NCBI GenBank assembly: GCA_025766275.1
Contig: JAFKAC010000014.1
Coordinates: 310,001 to 374,000, forward strand
Direction: 5' to 3'
DNA: 64,000 nt
From: Lactarius indigo
Taxonomy: Eukaryota; Basidiomycota; Agaricomycetes; Russulales; Russulaceae
A program made the position numbers and the translations under genes. Below the pieces are notes generated by a model, which was not told the origin of the DNA, did not search any database, and saw nothing but the letters and a program-made list of their open reading frames with translations. Below are positions 55,511 to 64,000 of the stretch, piece after piece (the first letter of the stretch is position 1; each line of letters starts with the position of its first letter).

Positions 55511-57058
55511 ATGGCAACAATAACGCGAGCAATGGAAGAGGTCGCGATTGAAGAAGTGCGCGCAATACGAGAAGAAGCACGAGAAATCCTCATGCCCATT
55601 AACCCCGAAACCGGTGTACGAATGACTGCAGACGACGCAGCCATCTTCCGAGCAATAGGGTCAGATCGAGGAGACCCCCCATCCGGACGACAACCCGCAC
55701 TAGACCTCCCACCAGGGGTAGGAGGGCCGGGCGGAAACCCGCCACCGCCACCAGGGGGAGGTATCCCGTTTGATCTACGAAGAACCGAACCACCAAGAAT
55801 GCCACCCATGGGACCACCAGGAGGTGAAGGAGGCGGTGGCGGAGGAGGAGGTGGTGGAGATGCCAGAGGAGGACACCATAACGAAAAATTAACCGGCGAG
55901 CCACCTTCCATCTTTGACGGAGACAGACTCAAAGTAGACCAATTCCTAACGCAGTGGCATGTCTACTGGGGCATGAATTTGGATGCCCCTATCATGCGCA
56001 ACGACTACAGAAGATGCCTTCTGTTTCTTTCCTACATCAAAGGCGGAGCAGTCAGCGAATGGGTCCTATCCTTCCTGAACTGGCTCAACAGGCAAATACA
56101 ACGAGGAATAAGTCCCTACACTCGCGACCTATGGGACGCCGTAGCCGATGGATTCAGCCAGAGGTTCGAAAACACGCTAGAGAGGGAACAAGCCCAAGCC
56201 ATACTACGAAAGGGTTACAAAATGACGGGAGAAGACATTGACAAGTACGTCAATGATTTTGAACAGCTCGCACGGAAGGCTCACTATCGCCTCAACGAAC
56301 CCCAAACCATCGACCTCTTTATGTTGGGTCTACCCAAGGAACTGTTCAAGAACGCGTTCCAGTTCGACGACCCCGTCACGTTCGACGACTGGAAAAGGGC
56401 CGTCCTCAAGCGGCAGAAGAATTATATACACCTCAAAGCGCGACTCAATGAATACAAAAATACGACGACGCAGCCGAAGAAGCAGGGCGGCAATGCAGGA
56501 TGGACACTCCCGCAGAACCTGCCACAAACTAACCCATGGGCGATGGACACCTCGGCTGACTGTGCCAAGGTAAGACTCGCAGGGTCCGAAGACATCGACT
56601 TCAACAAACTGCCACACCGCGACTGGCCTACACCACCGTTCCCACCGAGAGGAGGACTGGGAGCTCGAGGACGAGGAAGAGGAGGATCTCGAAGAGACTT
56701 AAGGAACGTCCTTTGCTATAACTGTCACGCTCCTGGCCACCTCTCACGAAATTGTCCATATCCGCGCACGCAGCAACAATGGCAGGCTGCCCCATCCAGC
56801 AGTCGCATGATCGAAACTACGGGATATCCTCAGGGACCCATCTCACAGTACGCGCCATCACAGTACGCGCCGTCGCTGCCCAGGTATATGTCGCCGGCGC
56901 CAAGCATGACGCCCGCACCCCAAATCAACGCCGCAAGCACAAAAACAGCGGGAGAACAGGCCAAAGAGTGGCTCACACAAGTGGCTAATAGTACGGATGA
57001 AGTAAAAGATCTTATACTTCAAGATCTGTGGGGAAAAGAGGGTTTTCGGGACGCCTGA
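55511..57058 (+). CDS. gag: B2 Gag (515 aa from ATG 55511)
   Basis: Capsid/nucleocapsid precursor. It has an acidic leader, a Pro/Gly-rich linker with a long Gly run (about residues 105-125) and a capsid core with the Q-W-H-V-Y-W-G-M-N block. An Arg/Gly-rich stretch is followed by a CCHC knuckle C-Y-N-C-x4-H-x4-C near 56713-56754, and a Ser/Pro/Ala tail. It ends 9 nt after GGGTTTT (57040-57046). No internal stop. Confidence 0.9.
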   Translation: MATITRAMEEVAIEEVRAIREEAREILMPINPETGVRMTADDAAIFRAIGSDRGDPPSGRQPALDLPPGVGGPGGNPPPPPGGGIPFDLRRTEPPRMPPMGPPGGEGGGGGGGGGGDARGGHHNEKLTGEPPSIFDGDRLKVDQFLTQWHVYWGMNLDAPIMRNDYRRCLLFLSYIKGGAVSEWVLSFLNWLNRQIQRGISPYTRDLWDAVADGFSQRFENTLEREQAQAILRKGYKMTGEDIDKYVNDFEQLARKAHYRLNEPQTIDLFMLGLPKELFKNAFQFDDPVTFDDWKRAVLKRQKNYIHLKARLNEYKNTTTQPKKQGGNAGWTLPQNLPQTNPWAMDTSADCAKVRLAGSEDIDFNKLPHRDWPTPPFPPRGGLGARGRGRGGSRRDLRNVLCYNCHAPGHLSRNCPYPRTQQQWQAAPSSSRMIETTGYPQGPISQYAPSQYAPSLPRYMSPAPSMTPAPQINAASTKTAGEQAKEWLTQVANSTDEVKDLILQDLWGKEGFRDA

Positions 57059-57636
57059 ACCTGTCAGTCTGGGTGAGGGCTCTTCAATGTAATTCTGTAA
57101 TCGTGACAACGCGCTACCGATCTATGCGAATTCCAGTAACTGTCCGTACGAATTACCAAACGACTGAAACAAATGCGCTGGTCGACTCTGGCGCAACCAA
57201 CAACTTCATCCAACCCAGCCTGGCAAAACGGGCTGGTATCCAGACACAGCCACTGAATACGCCTCGCAAGATATGGAATATAGACAACACGGAAAACAAA
57301 GCTGGGTTAATCACTCATTATGTTAACCTAGAGGTGAAAACACGGGGACAGATAAAGCAAATGACCTTCCTGGTCACCGACCTTGGAAGCGAAGACATGG
57401 TGCTAGGCTATCCATGGCTAAGCGCATTCGAACCAACGATCAGCTGGGCCACTGCCACCATACACCCCGACATGCAGCCAGTAATATTAGCAACTACCGA
57501 AGCGCTGCTATCAACAACGATCATTCGAGCCCTCATTGTGGCCGAGAAGGAAGACATTGTGCGGGAACTGGAAGAAGAGACGTTCATTAGAGCCACCACC
57601 TCGACGGAGTTGGCCATACAAGCGAAACAACAATAA
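57041..57636 (+). pseudogene. pol: B2 pol, protease part, ends at TAA
   Basis: The -1 frame entered at GGGTTTT carries the retropepsin (D-S-G-A-T near 57184, G-Y-P-W-L near 57406). It stops at TAA 57634-57636 in a Gln run where B1 reads CAG. The stop lies between protease and RT, so RT-IN would need read-through. Confidence 0.85.
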
Positions 57637-60600
57637 ACGGCGGCAGTGCTCCCTCAAGAATACGCAATGTTTACCAGACTTTTCAACGAGCAAGCCTCGC
57701 ACCGCTTCCCCCCGGCAAGGCCGTGGGATCATGCAATAGACTTCAAACCATCCGCGCCAGCTGCCATCGACTGCAAGATCTACCCTATGACCCAAAAAGA
57801 AGAGGGCGAACTCAAAGAGTTTCTGGAGGAGAAGCTAAAGCAGGGGTATTTGCGCCCTTCTATCTCCCCGTACGCATCCTCCTTCTTCTTCATTAAAAAG
57901 AAGGACGGAAAACTACGACTGGTACAGGACTACCGGGTCATCAACTCCCACACCATTCGAAATCAGTATCTGCTACCGCTAATACAAGACCTCATCCTTG
58001 ACCTCAGCAATGCCCACATCTATACGAAACTCGACATCCGGTGGGGCTACAATAACATACGTATTCGCGACGGCGACCAGGAAAAGGCAGCGTTCAAAAC
58101 TAAATTCGGCCTCTTCGAACCCACGGTCATGTTCTTCGGACTCACTAACTCCCCCGCCACCTTCCAGGCCATGATGAACCACATCTACCGCGACACAATA
58201 GCAAAGCACGAACGACTGGGCACTACCATACGCGTCTACATGGACGATATTGGTATCGCTACCCACTTTGATCACGATCTAGCGGCCCATGTAGATGCCG
58301 TCCGCGATGTCTTGCGCGTTGCGGAAGAACACGACCTCTACTTCAAACTCGAGAAGTGCCTGTTCCATCAACCGCGGATGGATTACCTGGGGGTAATCCT
58401 TGAAAGGGGGGTGACCCGAATGGACCCTGTAAAAGTTCAAGGTATCAAGGACTGGCCAACACCAACAAAAGTCAAAGACATCCGTTCTTTCCTCGGCTTC
58501 TGTAACTTTTACAGACTCTCTATCCACGGTTTCGCAACTCACACCAAGCCACTCACTAAACTAACACGGAAGGACGAAGAATGGCGATGGACTGAAGAAG
58601 AAGAAAGGGCGTTCAACACCCTAAAACGTCTCGTGACGGAGGAACCGGTGCTAGCACACCCCATCCTTCAAGATCCATTCGAATTGGAAGTAGACGCTTC
58701 GGGCTATGCGGTGGGAGCCGTATTACTGCAAAAGAAATCTGACGGCAAGCGACATCCCATAGGTTATTACTTGGCGACGCTTTCCGAAGCCGAAAGAAAC
58801 TACGACATCTACGACCTAGAGCTGCTCGCGATAGTTAAGGCCCTACGGAACTGGCGACCACTTCTCGCAGGTGCCCCCCACAAGATTAAAATCTATTCGG
58901 ACCATCTAAACCTACAATACTGGAAGTCACCGCAGAAGATCAGCAGGCGAGTCGCCAGGGAAGTACTCGAACTTTCTGAATACGACTTCGAGATTCATCA
59001 CATTAAGGGAAAGAACAACGGACGGGCAGATGCACTGTCAAGACGACCGGATTACGACCAAGGCGTCGAGGACAACAGCGAAGTAGTGGTCCTACCCCCC
59101 GAAGTCTTTGTACGAACCCTTAACACCGCGCGCACCTTCATCGCCAACCCAAATTTACTACAACCACGCCACCAACAAGACGAGGAGGTGATCAAGATAT
59201 GGGTCGACCCTTATCACCTCAAGAAAATACAAGGAGAATGGTACAAGGACAGCAGGTTCATAATCACAGGGCCAGCGTCGACTCAACAAGTACTAATACA
59301 CGACCATCATGACTTGCCAATACATGGCCATCCAGGAATTGCGAAAACTCAACGCATCCTGGAGAGACACTACTGGTGGCCGCGACTCCGGAGAGACGTA
59401 TATGAATACGTGCAAGGCTGCGCAGAATGCCAAAGGAATAAAGTCAACACGAGGCCCATACGAGCCGCGCTGCATCCCATCACGCCAATACTGGAAGCCA
59501 TGCCGTTCCACACGGTGGCGGTGGACTTCATCACCAAACTCCCCGTTTCCAAGGGGTACGACAGTATACTAACTGTCACAGACCACGACTGCAGCAAGGC
59601 CTCTATCTTCATCCCATGTCGAGAAGAAATCACCGCAGAAGAAATGGCGGCTCTGTACGTCGCCCAGGTGTTCAAACGCTTCGGGTTGCCGCGCAAGATA
59701 ATAAGCGACCGCAACCCCCGCTTTACGTCCAAGTTTACCAGAGAAGTGTGTCGCATTCTGGGAATTCAACAGAACATATCAACCGCATATCATCCGCGTA
59801 CTGATGGGCAGTCCGAACAAACTAATCAGTGGCTGGAACAGTACCTACGCTTCTGGGTAAATGAGCGGCAAGACAACTGGGAAGCTTATCTACCAATCGC
59901 CGAATTTGCGCACAACAACTGGCCACATGAACACACTAAAGAGTCGCCGTTCCAACTTCTGATGGGGTACAACCCACAAGCGGACTGGACGGATAAGCCA
60001 TCTCCCATTCCCCTCGCGACCGCGCGACTGACACAGCTGAAAGAAGCTAGAGACAACGCCCAACGCCTTATAAAGAAGGCGCAAGAGTCATGGGTGCGCA
60101 ACAAAGATGCGCCCAAGTTCAGCATCAACAACCTCGTATGGCTTGAGGGCAAACATCTTCGAACCAATCAGCCTACAGCGAAATTAGCGGCGCGACGCCA
60201 CGGACCCTTTCGGGTGGTACAGGTGATGTCCCCTTACAACTATCGATTGGAACTTCCCACGCAGTGGAGTATCCACCCAGTGTTTCATATCGATCTTCTC
60301 ACACCGTACAAACAAACTTCCTTGCACGGAGAGAACTTCACACGACCACCGCCCAAACTGATAGATGGAGAAGAGGAATACGAGGTCGAGGCCATTCTAG
60401 ACACTCGGCATTTCGGCAGAGGAAGACGCCTCCAGTATCTGATCAAATGGAAGGGGTACCCAGACTCGGAGAATCAGTGGGTTAACAAAGACGACGTCTT
60501 TGCGCTGGAAGCGCTCCGCCTGTATCAGGAAGCGCAAACCCACGGTAGAAGAGATAAAGTGGGAGTCGCCCGGACAGAGGACAGTCATCCCCTCTTCCTT

Positions 60601-61329
60601 CGCTCAGCCATTACTCTTATGCCCACTTCCCCGCTACGACATGTCACACAGGCGCAGCTCCTCGACTCCCTTGCAGAAGACGCCCGCGCCCTCTTGGCGG
60701 AGGACGACGACACCGAAGTTCCCAACACTCAGCTCATGCCATGGACACCTCTTACACCAGCAGAGGGGCCCATCACCGCACAAGAATGGATCAACGTCGT
60801 CACCAGATTCCCAGACCCGACAACCACCCCCGACAACGACCGAGCTGTCGTCCACGTCTTCCGAAACGATCGCGGCGAGCGTGAACCCATTGCCGCCATC
60901 CCCCCAAGCGACGACCTCATCGGCGTTCGCGGAGTTTTCCCGAGCAACAACCAGCGTTCAAGCGCTGATGGAGTACGAGTTGGAGGGCTGGAAGAGGGTA
61001 GCAGCAGCGTGGCAGAAGGAGCAGCTGGACTCAGCAGCGGCCCGACTGAGGGAGATGCGCGAGCGACGGCAGCGATGGCGGCAGCTGAGGCTGGCCATGA
61101 CGACGAAGATTATTACCCGGCGAGACACACCTTCCTTCGAATGAAACGCGACCCTGACAATCCCCTCATCACGCCCTGGCTCGTCTACTCCGACGGGTCC
61201 CCCATGTATCGAGGACGTGTGCACGTGCCTGGTGCCGCCGATCACCGTCCGTTCACCGCCGCCGAGGACCCCGCGCATGTCATTGCGCCTGAGGGGTTCC
61301 GGGCGAACCGACGACCCCATCACATTTGA
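57637..61329 (+). pseudogene. pol: B2 pol, RT-RNase H-IN-chromodomain
   Basis: Same frame after the TAA. RT Y-M-D-D near 58238; RNase H E-V-D-A-S-G near 58688; integrase zinc motif and DDE core about 59300-59830. Chromodomain (Y-L-I-K-W-K-G-Y) near 60437. An extension homologous to that of A1 ends at TGA 61327-61329. About 145 more in-frame codons to 61767 match the A1 C-terminus (V-Y-G-K-P-L-Y-A, Y-R-L-E-R-A). A decayed copy. Confidence 0.88.
60500..61144 (+). CDS. Overlapping +1 ORF inside B2 Pol extension
   Basis: 214 codons in the +1 frame relative to pol, the same relation as in A1 and A2. From the internal ATG at 60968 it shows the helical W-K...A-A-A-W-Q-K-E-Q-L...E-R-R-x2-W pattern shared with family A. 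The upstream part is Ser/Thr/Pro-rich and poorly conserved. Confidence 0.5.
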   Translation: MRWKRSACIRKRKPTVEEIKWESPGQRTVIPSSFAQPLLLCPLPRYDMSHRRSSSTPLQKTPAPSWRRTTTPKFPTLSSCHGHLLHQQRGPSPHKNGSTSSPDSQTRQPPPTTTELSSTSSETIAASVNPLPPSPQATTSSAFAEFSRATTSVQALMEYELEGWKRVAAAWQKEQLDSAAARLREMRERRQRWRQLRLAMTTKIITRRDTPSFE

Positions 61330-61763
61330 TACCCCATCACCGGGCCAGACGGAGTAGAGCGGGACGCGTCGCATGTCCAGATCATCGGAGGGGCGGACCC
61401 CCTCATATTAGGAGTCATACCGGGCTCGCCACACGTCTATGGTAAGCCCCTTTACGCCGAGCCTCACGTATCCGCGGCGCTCCGCCCCATGTATCCGCAC
61501 GAAGACCTCGTCGTCTTCGAGGTGGACAAGATCACCGACCACGCGCTCAATCGTATCAACGATGAGTCGCTCACCGCAGAGGTCACGCGCTTCCGCGCGG
61601 CCAGCTATGAGCTGGATCGACTTCGGGCGAGGGTGAGTCAACTCCGCGCAATGATCGAGTGCGCACAAGACGACCGACGCGACGCCATCTACCGCTTGGA
61701 GCGCGCCACCGCATTAGAGCGTATTGCCGATGAACAGCGCAATTGGCCGGCCCGCAATTTTCG

Positions 61764-61798
61764 GTGAGCCTGGGGTCTCACGCTAGAAAAGGAGGTGA
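61764..61798 (+). promoter_or_regulatory. B2 pre-PPT hairpin and polypurine tract
   Basis: GTGAG (61764-61768) pairs with CTCAC (61777-61781) around a G-rich loop, followed by polypurine AGAAAAGGAGGTGA up to the LTR at 61799. Same arrangement as family A with a different loop sequence. Confidence 0.7.
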
Positions 61799-62107
61799 TG
61801 TTACGTTTCGACTCATACCCTTACTGTACCGGTTGTCACTACGGCGGTAAGGTATATTAGTGACGGACTTATCTACGACGCGCGGAGATATGGTAGTACG
61901 ATAGGAGATACGGTACTGATAGCTGACTGAGGACAACGCCACCAATACTAGTACTAGTAGTACTAGGGTTTGAGATACTTACGCGATACGTTGGACGCTA
62001 CTTACTGTGACTCATAGCAGCGCTTCTAAGCCTGCTCGTTTATGTATTTAACCTGTCTTGTGAAGACCAAGATACGCCATCTTGGTCTTCTTGAATCGTC
62101 ACTTGTT

Positions 62108-62145
<38 letters not shown>

Positions 62146-62328
62146 TTCTCCTTCAAGCAGCAAATAGAAGTCCGTCTTCATCCGTGACGCAAGATAGTAA
62201 CTCCGTTGAGGTGCACCTTTGAGTGTTCACCATTGTCTACGCTTGGACCTTCGTGTCTTCAAGGCATTCGCTAAGTTGTTACCGCCTCCATAGAGCTCAA
62301 GTCGAGCTAACGTCGTGACGACGTTACA
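61799..62328 (+). repeat. B2 3' LTR (530 bp)
   Basis: Same length and microsatellite length as the 5' LTR; two substitutions seen by eye. Followed by ATACA. Confidence 0.93.
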
Positions 62329-62333
62329 ATACA

Positions 62334-62961
62334 CCTCAAGGCGAGACTCAACGAATACAAGAACACGACGACACAGCCGAAGAAACAAAGTGGAAACGCG
62401 GGATGGGCACTCCCACAAAATTTGCCCCAGACTAATCCCTGGGCAATGGACACCTCGGCCAACCGCGCTAAAGTAAGACTCGCAGGGTCCGAAGAAATCG
62501 ACTTCAACAAATTGCCGCATCGAGACCGGCCCACGCCACCATTCCCACCGTGCGGAGGACCCGGGGCCCGAGGGCGAGGAAGAGGGGGATCTAGAAGGGA
62601 CCTAAGGAACGTCCTTTGTTACAATTGTCACGCCCCGGGGCACCTCTCATGAAACTGTCCATACCCGCGTACTCAACAGCAGTGGATGGCCGCCCCATCT
62701 AGCAGCCGTATGACCGAAACTGCCGGATACCCTCAAGGACCTGTGTCACAATACGCTCCATCTCAGTACGCACCCTCGCTGCCGGGATATATGTCGCCAG
62801 CACCAAGCGCAACGCCCGCACCCCAAATCAACGCGGCCAGCACAAAAACGGCAGGAGAGCAGGCCAAGGAGTGGCTCATGCAGGTGGCCAATAGTATGGA
62901 TGAGGTAAAAGACCTCATACTCCAAGACTTGTGGGGAAAGGAGGGTTTTCGGGACGCCTGA
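62334..62961 (+). pseudogene. gag: B1 gag, 3' part
   Basis: Resumes capsid and nucleocapsid after B2. The CCHC knuckle C-Y-N-C-H-A-P-G-H is followed by TGA at 62650-62652 in place of the CGA seen in B2, which removes the last knuckle Cys. The frame ends at 62959-62961; slippery GGGTTTT at 62943-62949. Confidence 0.87.
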
Positions 62962-64000
62962 ACCCGTCAGTCTGGGTGAGGGCTTTACAATGTAATTCTG
63001 TAATCGTGACAACGCGCTACCGATCTCTGCGTATTCCAGTAACTGTCCGAACGGAAAACCAAACGACTGAAACCAATGTGTTGATCGACTCTGGAGCGAC
63101 CGACAACTTTATCCGACCAAGTATGGCAAGACAGGCAGGAATCCCGACACACACGCTAGAAGCGCCGCGCAAAATATGGAACATAGATAACACGGAAAAC
63201 AAAGCTGGGTTAATCACTCATTATGTTAACCTAGAAGTGAAAACACGGGGACAGATAAAGAAGATGACCTTCCTAGTCACCAATCTTGGAAGCGAAGACA
63301 TTGTACTTGGCTACCCCTGGCTCAGTGCTTTCGAACCTACTATTAGATGGGCTACGGCAACCCTACATCCCAACATGCAACCTGTAGTACTGGCAACTAT
63401 GGAAGAACTACTCTCAACAACTACTACCCGAGCCTTGATAGTGGCCGAAAAGGAAGATATTGTACGCGAACTAGAAGAAGAGACATACGCAAGGGCCACC
63501 ACCTCGACGGAGTTGGCCATACAAGCAAAACAGCAGCAGACAGCAACCGTACTACCCCCGGAATACGCCGCATTCAGCAAGCTGTTTAACGAGCAAGCCT
63601 CACATCGCTTTCCCCCGGCCAGACCATGGGACCATGCGATCGACTTTAAGCCATCCATGCCCGCCGCCATTGACTGTAAGATATACCCCATGATGCAGAA
63701 GGAAGAGGGCGAACTCAAAGAGTTCCTGGAGGAAAAATTGAAACAGGGTTACCTGCGCCCTTCCATCTCTCCGTACGCATCATCCTTCTTCTTCATTAAA
63801 AAGAAGGACGGAAAACTACGCCTGGTACAGGATTATCGGGTCATCAATTCACATACCATCCGAAATCAATACCCACTTCCACTCATCCAGGATCTCATCC
63901 TCGACCTCAGCAACGCCCATATCTACACCAAGCTTGACGTTCGGTGGGGCTACAACAACATACGTATCCGCGACGGCGATCAGGAAAAAGCAGCGTTCAA
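62944..64000 (+). CDS. pol: B1 pol, partial (PR and RT start)
   Basis: Pol frame in -1 relation to gag, open to the window edge. It has protease D-S-G-A-T and the G-Y-P-W-L block, then RT up to W-G-Y-N-N-I-R-I before the catalytic Asp box. Where B2 has TAA (57634) this copy has CAG. No stop seen in the visible part. Confidence 0.85.

Larger units (their letters stand above)
54449..62328 (+). mobile_element. Chromovirus B2, full length, nested in B1
   Basis: A 7880-bp element with 530-bp LTRs and target duplication ATACA (54444-54448 and 62329-62333). Two LTR differences seen by eye (t/c and c/t near 54542 and its 3' counterpart). Gag is intact. Pol has TAA at 57634 and TGA at 61327. It inserted into a member of its own family in the same orientation. 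Confidence 0.95.
52461..64000 (+). mobile_element. Chromovirus B1, 3' end outside, split by B2
   Basis: Family-B element with a 530-bp 5' LTR (52461-52990). Gag is interrupted at 54448 by B2 and resumes at 62334. Pol runs off the window in RT. Inserted in a minisatellite copy; the 5 bp before it are TCGTC. Gag has one TGA (62650) where B2 has CGA. It is older than B2, which sits inside it. Confidence 0.93.

Overview
The window looks like a transposon-rich stretch of a mushroom-forming basidiomycete (Agaricomycete) genome. Host genes are split by GT-AG introns of about 45-60 bp. The repeats are Ty3/Gypsy LTR retrotransposons of the chromodomain and Tf1/sushi type, and older copies show C-to-T decay at CpG. 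About 60% of the window is retrotransposon. No tRNA, rRNA or CRISPR array was seen.

Layout: 1-955, one end of a minus-strand Ty3/Gypsy element (family C). 956-about 15.4 kb, an old Ty3/Gypsy element D whose integrase gene is split by an intact young chromovirus A1 (6471-14268). 15.5-16.5 kb, a small unrecognised spliced gene. 16.6-17.1 kb, a TGAC-rich repeat block. 17.9-18.4 kb, an MFS transporter relic. 18.5-27.4 kb, a large minus-strand gene for a VLIG-type GTPase with a Cys-rich region and a VWA domain. 28.3-48.4 kb, four minus-strand paralogous MFS transporter genes, with chromovirus A2 (36362-44720, itself hit by a solo LTR) between the third and fourth. 48.4-52.4 kb, relics: a VLIG/VWA 3' fragment, low-complexity DNA and the 5' end of a UGGT gene. 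52461 to the window end, chromovirus B1, interrupted in gag by a second family-B copy, B2 (54449-62328).

How the elements appear to work: families A, B and C start their RNA about 30 nt after a TATA box, and the first 11 nt of that RNA are the exact complement of an 11-nt site 2 nt beyond the 5' LTR. This is the self-priming arrangement known from Tf1. The 11-mer differs between A/B and C, and the site has changed with it. A pentaloop hairpin with a changing stem sits just before the LTR end in all three. In A and B, Gag and Pol are joined by a -1 frameshift at GGGTTTT. A roughly 170-codon conserved domain precedes the first AUG, in a leader free of ATG in any frame (780 nt in A1, 758 nt in B1). 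Pol continues about 420 residues past the chromodomain, and a second reading frame (+1) inside that extension encodes a conserved coiled-coil-like segment.

Host side: the MFS genes arose by local duplication, and pieces of the VLIG/VWA gene and of an MFS gene lie scattered among them. The locus has therefore been duplicated and broken more than once, with retrotransposons filling the gaps.
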